From Pseudonocardia cypriaca (lineage in GTDB: Bacteria > Actinomycetota > Actinomycetes > Mycobacteriales > Pseudonocardiaceae), in the NCBI RefSeq assembly GCF_006717045.1, contig NZ_VFPH01000003.1, positions 248,001 through 312,000 of the forward strand: a DNA stretch of 64,000 nucleotides, given 5' to 3'. A program made the translations under genes and the position numbers. This document shows, in pieces, positions 33,914-44,245 of the stretch; within the stretch, counting starts at the first letter, position 1, and each line of letters opens with the position of its first letter. The notes below the pieces were generated by a model. The model ran no database searches. It was not told the DNA's origin and worked only from the letters and a program-made list of their open reading frames with translations.

Positions 33914-34359
33914 GACTCCCCCTCGGCTGCCGTGACGAGCAGGAGCTTCGTGGTGGCGACCCGCTCGCCGTCGGTGTCGGCGACCTCGCAGCGCAGGGTC
34001 AGCATGTGGCTGCCACCCCGGGTCCTGAGGTCGTCGACGTGGATCGTGGTGACCAGGTCGTCGCCGCCGCAGATCGGGCGGTACAGCGTGATCGACTGGT
34101 CGCCGTGGACCATGCGGAGGTAGTCCCAGCCGAACGCCGGGTCCCGCAGGAACGCCTCGATCACCGGCATGGTGAACGTCACCGCGAAGGTCGGCGGCGC
34201 GACGACGTCGGGGTGACCGGCAGCGCGAGCCGCGTCGACGTCCAGACACACGGAAGCGCCCTCGCCGATGGCGAGGGCGAACTCCCGGACCTTCTCACGG
34301 CCGACCCGGTAGGGAGCTGTCGGGGGCAGCGCCTTCCCGACGTACGAGACGTCGGGCAC
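33910..34359 (-). CDS. hadA: MaoC-like dehydratase, HadA type
   Basis: This 149-residue hot-dog fold protein starts at GTG (VPDVSYVGKALPPTAPYRVGREKVREFALAIGE), two bases after rpmG. It is the structural partner subunit: the catalytic D/H pair seen in HadB is absent. It has VAPPTFAVTFTMPVIEAFLRDP and GWDYLRMVHGDQ, as in the FAS1-like/UPF0336 family. It is translationally coupled to the hadB-like gene. Confidence 0.88.
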   Translation of the reverse strand: MPDVSYVGKALPPTAPYRVGREKVREFALAIGEGASVCLDVDAARAAGHPDVVAPPTFAVTFTMPVIEAFLRDPAFGWDYLRMVHGDQSITLYRPICGGDDLVTTIHVDDLRTRGGSHMLTLRCEVADTDGERVATTKLLLVTAAEGES

Positions 34360-34361
34360 GC

Positions 34362-34529
34362 TCAGCGCGTCTCGCGGTGCTCGCGGTGGGTGCCGCAGTT
34401 GGGGCAGAACTTCTTGATGGTGAGCCGGTCGGGGTCGTTGCGCCGGTTCTTCTTGGTGATGTAGTTGCGGTGCTTGCACTGCTCGCACGCCAGCGTGATC
34501 TTCGGCCGGACGTCCGTGGCCTTCGCCAT
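34362..34529 (-). CDS. rpmG: 50S ribosomal protein L33, zinc-binding form
   Basis: This 55-residue L33 begins MAKATDVRPKITLACEQC and contains two Cys pairs (CEQC and CPNC), so it is the zinc-ribbon form used in zinc-replete cells. It ends GTHREHRETR. A cysteine-free paralogue lies 1.1 kb upstream at 35618. It heads a unit with the had genes, directly after tRNA-Met. Confidence 0.96.
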   Translation of the reverse strand: MAKATDVRPKITLACEQCKHRNYITKKNRRNDPDRLTIKKFCPNCGTHREHRETR

Positions 34530-34576
34530 CGCGGGTGCCTCCTGCTGAGCTGTCTGGTGGATCTGTGTAGAGCCGG

Positions 34577-34649
34577 TAGCGGCGGCCGGACTTGAACCGG
34601 CGACACAGCGATTATGAGCCGCTTGCTCTACCGACTGAGCTACGCCGCT
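34577..34649 (-). tRNA. tRNA-Met (anticodon CAT)
   Basis: The 73-nt cloverleaf has acceptor AGCGGCG pairing with CGCCGCT, T8-A9, anticodon loop CT-CAT-AA and T arm GCCGG-TTCAAGT-CCGGC. The first base pair is A-T, so it is an elongator rather than initiator (which would have a mismatch). It is grouped with tRNA-Thr and rpmG as in mycobacteria. Confidence 0.95.
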
Positions 34650-34678
34650 TCGCGGAGCCGGACCATGCCGTTCCGCAG

Positions 34679-34751
34679 AGCCCCTTTACGGAATCGAACC
34701 GTAGACCTTCTCCTTACCATGGAGACGCTCTGCCGACTGAGCTAAAGGGGC
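34679..34751 (-). tRNA. tRNA-Thr (anticodon GGT)
   Basis: The 73-nt cloverleaf has acceptor GCCCCTT pairing with AAGGGGC, T8-A9, anticodon stem TCTCC/GGAGA with loop AT-GGT-AA, and T arm with GGTTCGATTCC. The discriminator is T. It is followed 29 bp later by tRNA-Met. Confidence 0.95.
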
Positions 34752-34834
34752 GGCAGACCGAGCAGGCGGTCACTCCCGCACGGCCGCAGACGATGCTACA
34801 CAACCCTGCAGCGGGGCCGGAAACGGGTACCTCG

Positions 34835-35140
34835 TCACCAGCTCGACTTCCGCACCCCCGGCAGGTAGCCCTCGTGCACGAGCCCGCGCAGCCGCACGCG
34901 GGACACCCCGAAGGCGCGCAGGTGGCCGCGCGGGCGGCCGTCCACGGAGTCGCGGTTGCGCACGCGGGTGGCGCTCGCGTCGCGGGGCTGCCGGGCGAGG
35001 TCCCGCTGCGCCTCCGCCTTCTCCTCCGGTGTGGCGGTCGGCCGCGCGATCACCGCCTTCAGCTCCGCCCGCCGGGCCGCGTGGCGGGCCACCACGGCCT
35101 TGCGGTGCTCGTTGCGGGCGATCTTCGCCTTCGTCGCCAT
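34835..35140 (-). CDS. rpsN2: 30S ribosomal protein S14, zinc-free paralogue
   Basis: This 101-residue S14 contains no Cys and is the long, zinc-independent form (MATKAKIARNEHRKAVVARH, ending LHEGYLPGVRKSSW-like). It is made when zinc is scarce and replaces the zinc-ribbon S14. The ATG overlaps the rpmB2 stop by one base. It is the fourth and last gene of the zinc-free ribosomal operon. Confidence 0.95.
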   Translation of the reverse strand: MATKAKIARNEHRKAVVARHAARRAELKAVIARPTATPEEKAEAQRDLARQPRDASATRVRNRDSVDGRPRGHLRAFGVSRVRLRGLVHEGYLPGVRKSSW

Positions 35141-35376
35141 CAGACCTTCCCCCCTCGGGCCCTGATCAGCCGCACGGCTGCGTCGACGCCGATCCGGTCG
35201 ATCGTCCTGATCGCGTCCGTGGACAGGCGCAGCCGCACGTAGCGGCCCTCCGCCGCGTACCAGTAGCGCTTGGACTGGATGTTCGGGTCCCACCGCCGGC
35301 TCGTGCGGCGGTGGGAGTGCGATACGGACTTGCCGAAGCCGGGCTCACGACCCGTGAGCTGGCAACGTCGGGACAC
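35140..35376 (-). CDS. rpmB2: 50S ribosomal protein L28, zinc-free paralogue
   Basis: This 78-residue L28 (MSRRCQLTGREPGFGKSVSHSHRRTSRRWDPNIQ) has only one Cys, in RRCQLTG, and lacks the four-Cys zinc site, so it is the zinc-independent type. The start is a GTG two bases after rpsR2. The gene overlaps rpsN2 as TGATG. Confidence 0.94.
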   Translation of the reverse strand: MSRRCQLTGREPGFGKSVSHSHRRTSRRWDPNIQSKRYWYAAEGRYVRLRLSTDAIRTIDRIGVDAAVRLIRARGGKV

Positions 35377-35378
35377 GG

Positions 35379-35618
35379 TCAGCCCCTCCCGGCGTGCGGG
35401 TAGGGCAGGAGCGCCATCTCGCGGGCGTTGCGGATCGCGACGGCCACCCGGCGCTGCTGCTGCGGCGTCAGCCCGGTCACCCGGCGGGCCCGGATCTTCC
35501 CGCGGTCGGAGATGAACGTCCGCAGCAAGGTGACGTCCTTCCAGTCGACATCGGTGATGCCCCTCACGTGCAGCGGGTTGGCCTTCCGCTTGAGCGGTCG
35601 GCGTACGGCGGGTCGCAT
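35379..35618 (-). CDS. rpsR2: 30S ribosomal protein S18, zinc-free paralogue
   Basis: This 79-residue S18 (MRPAVRRPLKRKANPLHVRGITDVDWKDVTLLRTFISDRGKI) has no Cys; the zinc form would have a CxxC-containing N-terminus (CxFC...). The rRNA-binding segment RRVTGLTPQQQRRVAVAIRNAREMALLPY is intact. The start codon overlaps the rpmG2 stop. Confidence 0.95.
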   Translation of the reverse strand: MRPAVRRPLKRKANPLHVRGITDVDWKDVTLLRTFISDRGKIRARRVTGLTPQQQRRVAVAIRNAREMALLPYPHAGRG

Positions 35619-35782
35619 CAGCGCTCCTCGCGGAACTCGACGTGCCGCCGGATCGCCGGGTCGTACTTGCGCAGCACCATCCGGTCCGGGTCGTTGCGGC
35701 GGTTCTTGCGGGTCACGTACGTGGTGCCGGTGCCCGCGGTCGACCGCAGCTTCACGATCGGACGTACCTCGTTGCGCGCCAT
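35618..35782 (-). CDS. rpmG2: 50S ribosomal protein L33, zinc-free paralogue
   Basis: This 54-residue L33 (MARNEVRPIVKLRSTAGTGTTYVTRKNRRNDPDRM) has Ser/Thr and Tyr/Asp in place of the Cys pairs. It is first gene of the zinc-starvation operon and lies just downstream of the Zur-like box. The zinc-binding L33 is at 34362. Confidence 0.95.
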   Translation of the reverse strand: MARNEVRPIVKLRSTAGTGTTYVTRKNRRNDPDRMVLRKYDPAIRRHVEFREER

Positions 35783-35796
35783 CCTCCACCCTCCTC

Positions 35797-35817
35797 GTAA
35801 ACGACATTCATTTTCAT
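35797..35817. promoter_or_regulatory. Zur-like operator in divergent promoter
   Basis: The segment GTAAACGACATTCATTTTCAT is an imperfect AT-rich dyad with the AAACGA...TCATTTTC pattern of actinobacterial Zur boxes. It lies between rpmG2 (start 35782) and mrf (start 35852). This is the only AT-rich patch in the neighbourhood. Zur with zinc would repress both directions. Binding is inferred, not shown. Confidence 0.65.
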
Positions 35818-35851
35818 CTAAGCTCAACGTACCCGACCTAGGAGGGATTCC

Positions 35852-37084
35852 GTGAGCCGACCCGAGCTGCTGGTGCTCTGCGGGCTGCACGCGCCGGGCA
35901 CCGAGGCGGTGATCACCCGGATCCGGGCACTCGACCCGGACGTCGCCGTGCTGCACCACGACCTGCGCGACATCGGGTCCGGGCGCGTGCACCGGCGACT
36001 GCGCCACGGCGACCACGACGCGTGGACGGTGTTGGAGCTCGCGCACGGCTGCCTGTCCTGCACGCTGCGCGAGGACCTGCTCCCGCAGCTGCACCGGCTG
36101 AGCGAGCCGGGGGGTCCGCGGCGGATCGTGCTGCACCTCGACCCCGCCCTCGAACCGGAGCAGGTCTGCTGGTCGCTCCTGCACGTGCTCGTCGACGACG
36201 CCCCGATCACCGACCGCGTCGACCTGCGCGGCGTGATCACCTGCATCGACGCCGGCAGCTGGCTCGACGACGCCACCGGCGACCTGACGGTCGGCGAACG
36301 GGGCCTGGCCGAGCTGCCGGACGACGAGCGGACCGTGGCGCAGGTCGCGGTCGGGCAGGCCGAGTTCGCCGACGTGCTCGTGCACACCGGCACCGCGGAC
36401 GCGTGGCAGCTCGCCCGCACCGACGCCGTGCTGGAGCGGCTCGCGCCCTCCGCGACGCGGACGTTCCTGTCCGGGCTCGACGCCGGTGTGCTGCTCGCCG
36501 ACCTCCCCCCGGGTGCCCGCCGCGGCCGCCCGGACGACGTGCACGGCCCGCTGCTGCGCGGGCAGCCGCCGCTCGACCGCGACTGCGGCGTGCAGCTCTC
36601 GGTGTTCTCCGCGCGGCGGCCGTTCCACCCGGAGCGCCTGCACGAGGCGATCGACGCGCTGCTCGACGGCGTGGTGCGCACCCGGGGGCGGATCTGGCTC
36701 GCGACGCGACCGGCGGCCGTGCTCTGGCTGGAGTCGGCGGGTGGCGGGCTGCGGATCGGGGAGGCGGGCGAGTGGCTCGCGGCCGGGGACGCCGCCGCAT
36801 GGGCCGCCGCCGACCACGAACGGCGCGCGCTCGCCTCGCTCGGCTGGCACCCGCGCTTCGGCGACCGCTCCCAGGACGTCGTCGTGCTCTCCCACGACGC
36901 CGACCCGGCCGGCATCCAGGCCGCCCTCGCCGCAGCGCTGCTCACCGACGCCGAGCTGGCCGCGGGCGAGGCAGCGTGGCGCACCTTCCCCGACCCCTTC
37001 GGCTGGTGGCACACCGACCCCTGCGACCCGCCCGCAGGCGTCACCGCCGCCGGCAACCCCGACACCGAGCACGAGGAGCACTGA
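35852..37084 (+). CDS. mrf: CobW/Mrf-like protein (ribosome hibernation recruitment factor type)
   Basis: This 410-residue protein belongs to the CobW/G3E group. Residues 7-22 (LVLCGLHAPGTEAVIT) replace the usual P-loop GxxGxGKT, so the GTPase motif is degenerate. The GCLSCTLRED metal-site motif is kept. The C-terminal CobW_C region contains GRIWLATRPAAVLWLESAGGG and a Trp-rich end. In mycobacteria the zinc-repressed Mrf recruits the hibernation factor Mpy to zinc-free ribosomes. Here it diverges from the zinc-free ribosomal operon and overlaps rpmF2 (TGATG). Start is GTG after aggaggg. Confidence 0.85.
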   Translation: MSRPELLVLCGLHAPGTEAVITRIRALDPDVAVLHHDLRDIGSGRVHRRLRHGDHDAWTVLELAHGCLSCTLREDLLPQLHRLSEPGGPRRIVLHLDPALEPEQVCWSLLHVLVDDAPITDRVDLRGVITCIDAGSWLDDATGDLTVGERGLAELPDDERTVAQVAVGQAEFADVLVHTGTADAWQLARTDAVLERLAPSATRTFLSGLDAGVLLADLPPGARRGRPDDVHGPLLRGQPPLDRDCGVQLSVFSARRPFHPERLHEAIDALLDGVVRTRGRIWLATRPAAVLWLESAGGGLRIGEAGEWLAAGDAAAWAAADHERRALASLGWHPRFGDRSQDVVVLSHDADPAGIQAALAAALLTDAELAAGEAAWRTFPDPFGWWHTDPCDPPAGVTAAGNPDTEHEEH

Positions 37085-37251
37085 TGGCCGTCCCCAAGCG
37101 CCGCACGTCCCGGTCGAACACCCGCAAGCGCCGGGCGCAGTGGAAGGCGACCCCGCCGGACCTGGTGCCGATCACGATCGCCGGCCGCCGCCACCTGGTC
37201 CCCCGCCGCCTGGTGCGCGCCTACGAGCGGGGGCTGCTGACCCCGGAGTGA
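37084..37251 (+). CDS. rpmF2: 50S ribosomal protein L32, zinc-free paralogue
   Basis: This 55-residue L32 (MAVPKRRTSRSNTRKRRAQW) has no Cys, while the zinc form has two CxxC pairs. The ATG overlaps the mrf stop, so the two are cotranslated. It completes a set of five zinc-free ribosomal proteins controlled from one divergent promoter. Confidence 0.93.
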   Translation: MAVPKRRTSRSNTRKRRAQWKATPPDLVPITIAGRRHLVPRRLVRAYERGLLTPE

Positions 37252-37702
37252 GCCCACACGGCGCGCGCCATCTCTGCCGGCGCACGCGGTGTCCGGTGAC
37301 GCGCCCCGCCGATGCGCCACGTGGGCCGACACGGGGCGCGTGGGCGGCACCCGGGGAGCTTGATCAGCAGTTCGGCGCGTTCCCGGCTGGTTTCGGCCGT
37401 TCTCGCACCGAAGCCCCGATCATGGATGTGAGACCGCCTTCGGTGGCGCCGCGCGCCGAAGGGGCAGGCCCATGCCTGCCCGCGAAGCGGCCCCGCACGA
37501 TGCCTGGCGCCGCCGAAGGCCGTACTCCTGCCGAACCACGAGCGCCGACCGATGGCCTCAGGCCCACCGGCTATCAGTCGCCCCAGCTCACCGCGGGGTA
37601 AGGGCTCCTGGCAGGCCCCTTACCCGCGTCGTGCGATCAGCACCCCGAGCACGACGTGATCGCCCGATGTGAGGACAGGACCCTCAGGCCGAACCTGGTC
37701 TC
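37252..37702. other. 451-bp gene-free region with repeat copy
   Basis: No gene is supported here. The region holds the second copy of the 48-bp dispersed repeat (37417-37464) and short GC-rich dyads around 37465-37510 (gcaggcccatgcctgcc). The segment 37380-37416 also contains tttcggccgtt, a block resembling part of the flank of the first copy. Nothing else is recognised. Confidence 0.6.
37417..37464 (+). repeat. 48-bp dispersed repeat, copy 2
   Basis: This copy begins CGATCATGGA and ends GCCGAAGGGG. It is 46/48 identical to the reverse complement of 13973-14020, and similarity continues into cctgcccgcgaagcgg. The two copies lie 23.4 kb apart, in inverted orientation, both in gene-free DNA. 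Confidence 0.75.
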
Positions 37703-37909
37703 ATGTTCGCCGACTTCGCAGACATGTCCACCCGGTCCGAGCACCACCGCGCCGAGCTCCTCGCCGACGCCGAGAACTTCCGGCTCGCCCGGCTCGTCCG
37801 CAAGGCGACCCGCAGCAGGCGGCGCGAGATGCCGCAGAGCGATCCGCCGCAGCCTGGTCCTGCACCGCGCAATGACCACGCAGAACGTCGGTACGCCGTG
37901 TCACGATGA
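37703..37909 (+). CDS. Small basic protein coupled to the LuxR regulator
   Basis: This 68-residue protein (MFADFADMSTRSEHHRAELLADAENFRLARLVRKATRSRRRE) has a helical charged N-terminal half and a Pro-rich tail. The stop overlaps the start of the large regulator as ATGA, so translation of the two is likely coupled. Small proteins with the pattern AELLxxAExxRLARxxR are frequent in actinobacteria but have no known function. It could also be a leader peptide. Confidence 0.5.
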   Translation: MFADFADMSTRSEHHRAELLADAENFRLARLVRKATRSRRREMPQSDPPQPGPAPRNDHAERRYAVSR

Positions 37910-40900
37910 CCGATGTGGCGCGGCTGGGGGTCGGTATCGAGCTGGTGGGGCGCCGGCACGAGGTGTCCGCGCTCACCGGTGCCCTCGATCGCGCCGCCAC
38001 CGGCAGGCCCACCGGTCTGCTGATGTCCGGCGACGCCGGGGTGGGGAAGTCCCGGCTCGTGGCGGAGGCGGTCGAGCGGGCGGCCGCTGCCGGCTTCACC
38101 GTGCTGGTGGGCCGGTGCCTCGACACGGCGGAGTCCGCGCTGCCGTACCTGCCGTTCACCGAGATCGTCGGCGCGCTGGCGGTCACCCGTCCCGAGCTGG
38201 TCGCCGAGCACGTCGCGCTGCGGCACCTGCTGCCGGGCGGCGGCACGGCGCGGGCGGCGGCCACCGGGGAGCAGCGCGACCTGGGCCAGCTGCAGGTGTT
38301 CGACGCCGTCCTGTCGGCGCTCGACCACCTCACGGCCATCACGCCCGCGCTGCTGGTGGTCGAGGACATCCACTGGTCCGACCGCTCCAGCCGCGACCTG
38401 CTGTTCTTCCTGCTCTCCAGGCTCACCGGGCAGCGGCTCGTCGTGCTGGCCACCTACCGCAGCGACGACCTGCACCGGCGCCACCCGCTGCGGCCGCTGC
38501 TCTCGGAGCTGGTGCGGCTGCCGCAGGTCGAGCGGGTCGACCTCGGGCCGCTCGCCGCGCGCGAGTCGCTAGAGCTCGTGCGCATGCTCGCCGACGGCAG
38601 CCTCCCCGAACCGAAGCTGCGGCGGATCGCCCGGCGCAGCGAGGGCAACGCGTTCTTCGCGGAGGAGCTGGTGTCCGCCTCCTCCGACGGTCTGCCGCAC
38701 GGGCTCGTCGAGGTGCTGGTGGCCCGCATCGAGGGGCTCTCCCCCACCACCCAGCGGGTGCTGCGGATCGCCTCCGTCGCCGGGCGCATGGTGAGCCACC
38801 GCAGGCTCGCCGCGGTGTCCGGCCTGTCCGACGACGACCTGGAGCAGGCGCTTCGCGAGGCGGTCGCCCACCACATCCTGCTCCCGGCCGACACCGAGCC
38901 GGGCGCGTTCGGCGCCGACGACGGCTACCAGTTCCGGCACGCCCTGCTGCGCGAGGCGATCTACCACGAGCTGCTGCCGGGCGAGCGCAGCCGGGTGCAC
39001 GCCCGGTACGCCGAGCTGCTCGCGGTGCCGGGCGGTTCGGGCCCGCGCGGGGTCGCCGAGCCGGGCCGCGCCGCGGAGCTGGCCCACCATGCGATGGCAG
39101 GCCACGACCTGCGCCTCGCGTTGGCCGCGTCGGTGCAGGCCGCGCTGGAGGCCGACGACCGCGAGGCGCCTGCCGAGGTGCTGCTGCACGCCGAGCGCGC
39201 CATCGAGCTGTGGCAGGCGGTTCCCGATGCGGAGGCGGTGGCCGGCGTCGACGAGGGCACCGTCACCCGGTGGGCGGCGTGGGGCGCCAGTAGCACCGGC
39301 GACCCCGACCGCGGGATCGCGCTCGGCAAGCGGGCGCTCGAGCTCGCCGAGGGGAGCGGCGACTCGGCGCTCAGCGCCCGGATCGGGCAGCGGTACGCGT
39401 TGCGGTTGCTGGATCTCGCGGGCCGGGAGGAGGAGGCGCTCGCCGCGGCCCGGCGCGCACTGGAGCTGCTCGAGCGGGAGGCTCCTTCGCCCGAGCTCGC
39501 CTGGTCGCACGCCGTGCTCGCCCGCGTGCTCACGCGGATCGACCGCTTCGCGGAGGCCGTGGCCGAGGCCGAGACCGCGCTGGCCGTTGCCCAGCACCTG
39601 CCGGCCGCCCCCGAGCCCGACCCCGACCTCGACGCCGCCAAGGCCGATGCGTTGGTCACGCTCGCCGTGTGCGCGGAGTACGGCGGCGACCCCGAACGCG
39701 CGCGGCAGCTCCTCGGCGAGGCGAAGCCGGTGGCCCGGCGGTCCGGCGAGCTGGCCGTCGAGCTGCGCGCCTACTACTCGCTCGGCATCTCGCTGCTCGA
39801 CGAGGGCCGACTCGCAGAGGCGGGTGCGGAGTTCGCCGCGGGCGAGGAGCGGGCCGCCGCCACCGGCACCACCTGGAGCGGGTACGGGCTCAACCTGCGC
39901 GTCGCCCACGTGATCACCCGGTTCATGCGCGGTGAGTGGGACGCGGCGGAGGCGGCCGCCGAGATCGCGGGTGAGTCGGTGTCGGCCGTCGTCGCCACCC
40001 GGCTCGCCGCGGCCGGTCTGCTCACCGCCGTGGGGCGCGGCCGGTTCGGCCCTGCCGAGCGGCGGCTCGCCGAGCTGCGCGATTCCGCGCCCGTCGACGA
40101 GCAGGTGATCCTGCTCATGGGCGAGGCGGGCGCGGAGGCCGCGCTCTGGCAGGGCCGGCCCGACGAGGCGGCGCGCTGGGTCCGGGAGGCCATCGCCGGT
40201 CTCGAGGTCGGCTCCTACACCCAGCTCGCGCCGCACCTCGGCCGCATCCTGCTCGCAGCGCTCGGCGCGGCCGCCCACGCCGAGATGGCGGCGGTGGGCA
40301 TGCAGCCGGTCGAGGCGGCCACCGCCGCGGCGCGCGAGATGGTGCGGATCGCCGAGGACGCCGCCGAGCACGGCCTCCCCCGCGCCGGCACGCTCGGACC
40401 GGAGGGCACCGCGTGGTTGCGGCGCGCGCGGGCCGAGCTCACCCGGCTCACCGGCCCCGACCCGCTCGCGTGGCGGGCGGTCGCCGACGCGTTCGGCTAC
40501 GAGAGCGGTGGCATCACGTGTTCCGACACCGCGCGCGTCGGCTACCGCCAGGCGTACGCCCTGATGCGGCACGCCGAGGCCGTGCTGGCGGGCGGCGGGG
40601 CCCACGCGCAGGTCGAGCCCGACCTGCGCACGGCGTACGCCACCGCCAACGCATTCGGGGCCGCACCGCTCGCCGATGCGCTGCGGGAGCTGGCCCGGCG
40701 GGCGGGAGTGCAGCTGGAGCCCGCGGCGCCGAGCGCCGAACCGGCCGGGCCGGATCCCCTCACCCCTCGGGAGCGTTCGGTGCTCGCGCTCGTGGCGGAG
40801 GGTCGCACCAACCGGCAGGTGGGCGCCGAGCTGTTCATCAGCGAGAAGACGGTGAGCGTGCACCTGTCACGCGTGATGGGGAAGCTCGGGGCGAGCAGCC

Positions 40901-40980
40901 GCACGGAGGCGGTGAGCGTCGCGTATGCGCGGGGGCTGCTGGCACCCGCAGACCGGGAGCTGGCCCGGCCGACGCCTTGA
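37906..40980 (+). CDS. LuxR-family ATPase regulator (LAL type)
   Basis: This regulator of 1024 residues has an N-terminal AAA ATPase (Walker A GDAGVGKS, 42-49; Walker B LLVVEDIHWSD). A long TPR-like helical region spans about 400-870. A C-terminal LuxR HTH follows (LTPRERSVLALVAEGRTNRQVGAELFISEKTVSVHLSRVMGKLGASSRTEAV). LAL proteins usually activate catabolic or biosynthetic operons in response to a small ligand. Its targets may include the P450-ligase operon 60 bp downstream on the same strand. Confidence 0.92.
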   Translation: MTDVARLGVGIELVGRRHEVSALTGALDRAATGRPTGLLMSGDAGVGKSRLVAEAVERAAAAGFTVLVGRCLDTAESALPYLPFTEIVGALAVTRPELVAEHVALRHLLPGGGTARAAATGEQRDLGQLQVFDAVLSALDHLTAITPALLVVEDIHWSDRSSRDLLFFLLSRLTGQRLVVLATYRSDDLHRRHPLRPLLSELVRLPQVERVDLGPLAARESLELVRMLADGSLPEPKLRRIARRSEGNAFFAEELVSASSDGLPHGLVEVLVARIEGLSPTTQRVLRIASVAGRMVSHRRLAAVSGLSDDDLEQALREAVAHHILLPADTEPGAFGADDGYQFRHALLREAIYHELLPGERSRVHARYAELLAVPGGSGPRGVAEPGRAAELAHHAMAGHDLRLALAASVQAALEADDREAPAEVLLHAERAIELWQAVPDAEAVAGVDEGTVTRWAAWGASSTGDPDRGIALGKRALELAEGSGDSALSARIGQRYALRLLDLAGREEEALAAARRALELLEREAPSPELAWSHAVLARVLTRIDRFAEAVAEAETALAVAQHLPAAPEPDPDLDAAKADALVTLAVCAEYGGDPERARQLLGEAKPVARRSGELAVELRAYYSLGISLLDEGRLAEAGAEFAAGEERAAATGTTWSGYGLNLRVAHVITRFMRGEWDAAEAAAEIAGESVSAVVATRLAAAGLLTAVGRGRFGPAERRLAELRDSAPVDEQVILLMGEAGAEAALWQGRPDEAARWVREAIAGLEVGSYTQLAPHLGRILLAALGAAAHAEMAAVGMQPVEAATAAAREMVRIAEDAAEHGLPRAGTLGPEGTAWLRRARAELTRLTGPDPLAWRAVADAFGYESGGITCSDTARVGYRQAYALMRHAEAVLAGGGAHAQVEPDLRTAYATANAFGAAPLADALRELARRAGVQLEPAAPSAEPAGPDPLTPRERSVLALVAEGRTNRQVGAELFISEKTVSVHLSRVMGKLGASSRTEAVSVAYARGLLAPADRELARPTP

Positions 40981-41039
40981 TTGATACCCCTCGGTAACTA
41001 CTGTGGATGTGATCGGGTCCACACCGAGGAGGTTCGGCG

Positions 41040-42310
41040 ATGACGTCGACGGGCACGAGCGCTTGGGTCGGCCGCCCCGACCTGTCCGACATCGGGTTCT
41101 GGACGTTGCCGATCGCCGAGCGGGCCGCCGCCTTCGCCGCCCTCCGGGAGCACGAACCGGTGCCGTTCTTCCCCGAACCGGACATCGGGCTCCCTCGCGG
41201 GCCCGGCTTCTGGGCCCTCACCAGGCTGGACGACGTCGTCGAGGCCAGCCGCAACGCCGCGGTGTTCGCCTCGGGCAAGGGTGCGACCAGCGTCGTGGAC
41301 CAGCCGCCGGAGTTCCGCGAGTTCTACGGCTCGATGATCAACATGGACGACCCGCGCCACGCCCGGATGCGCCGCATCGTCTCCCGCGGTTTCACCCCGC
41401 GGCGGCTGGCCGATCTCACCGACGAGGTCCAGCGCACGGCCCGCGCCATCGTCGACGACGTGATCGACCAGGGCGGGTGCGACGCGGTCACCGCGATCTC
41501 GGCCCGCCTGCCGCTGAAGATCGTGTGCGACATGATGGGCGTACCCGAGAGCCAGCACGCGTTCGTGTTCGACCGCTCCAACATCATCCTCGGGCCGAAC
41601 GACCCCGAGTACGTAGCGGATGCCGGCAACTTCGTCACCGCCCTGCTGCAGGCGGGCCACGACCTGGCCGAGCTGATGCGCGAACTGGGCAGGCACCGCG
41701 TCGAGCACCCGGCCGACGACGTCACGTCGGCGCTGGTCAACGCCGAGGTCGACGGCGAGCGGCTCACCCCCGACGAGCTGGCGAGCTTCTTCATCCTGCT
41801 CGTCGTGGCCGGCAACGAGACCACCCGCAACGCGATCAGCTGGGGCCTGCACCTGCTCACCGAGCACCCCGAGCAGCGGGCGGCGTGGTTGGCCGACATC
41901 GACGGCGTCACGCCGACCGCGGTGGAGGAGATCGTCCGGTGGGCCTCTCCGGTGATCTACATGCGGCGCACGCTCGCCGTCGACGCCGTGTTGGGCGGAC
42001 AGCAGATGCGCGAGGGCGACAAGGTGGCGCTCTTCTACTGGGCCGCCAACCGCGACCCGGCGCACTTCCCCGACGCCGGCGGGTTCGACGTCCGCCGCTC
42101 GCCCAACCCGCACGTCGGCTTCGGCGGCGCGGGACCGCATTTCTGCCTGGGTGCACACCTGGCGCGGCGGGAGATGACCGTGATGTTCCGCGAGCTGCTC
42201 ACCCGCGTGCCGGACATCGCCGCCACGGCACCACCACAGCGGCTGAAGTCGATGTTCATCAACGGGATCAAGCGGCTGCCGGTGGCGTTCACGCCCGGCG
42301 GGGCACGGTG

Positions 42311-42311
<1 letters not shown>
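41040..42311 (+). CDS. Cytochrome P450
   Basis: This 423-residue P450 has the I-helix LLVVAGNETTRNAISWG, ExxR in EEIVRW-context with VEEIVRWASPV, and the heme loop FGGAGPHFCLGAHLARREM. The N-terminal region includes MDDPRHARMRRIVSRGFTPRRLADL, resembling the CYP124/125/142 group that hydroxylates sterol or fatty-acid chain ends. Specific family assignment would need alignment. It is translationally coupled to the ligase gene (TGATG), so hydroxylation then CoA activation is likely. Confidence 0.92.
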
Positions 42312-43960
<1,649 letters not shown>

Positions 43961-43991
43961 CGACCGGCGAACGGAGTGCGATAGCACGGGC

Positions 43992-44195
43992 ATGGCTGCA
44001 CCTGCCGCGTTCCGCACCTCCCGCGCCACCCGTCGCCGACGCGCCGCGCGGGTGCGCGCCGGGATCGAGGTGATCGGCTACGCGGGCAGCTTCGTCACGC
44101 TCGCGGCGATGCTCGTGCTGGCCGCCACCGCGGGCGCGCTCGCCGACGGGATGCCGGCGGGCGACGCAACCGTGACCGCGACGTACGAGCGCTAG
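43992..44195 (+). CDS. Small single-pass membrane protein
   Basis: This 67-residue protein has a basic N-terminus (FRTSRATRRRRAARVRAG) and one transmembrane helix (VIGYAGSFVTLAAMLVLAATAGALA), followed by a short outside tail. It has no recognised family. Position directly after the ligase gene suggests co-transcription. Confidence 0.55.
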   Translation: MAAPAAFRTSRATRRRRAARVRAGIEVIGYAGSFVTLAAMLVLAATAGALADGMPAGDATVTATYER

Positions 44196-44245
44196 GGGCG
44201 GCCGAACAGCTCGACCCGCGGCGAAGACGACCCGCGTGGAGCGAG

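Noticed and set aside
37252..37702. Open frames in the gap after rpmF2
   Set aside because: They are low-complexity, cross the dispersed repeat and start at non-supported positions; no coding signal is convincing.
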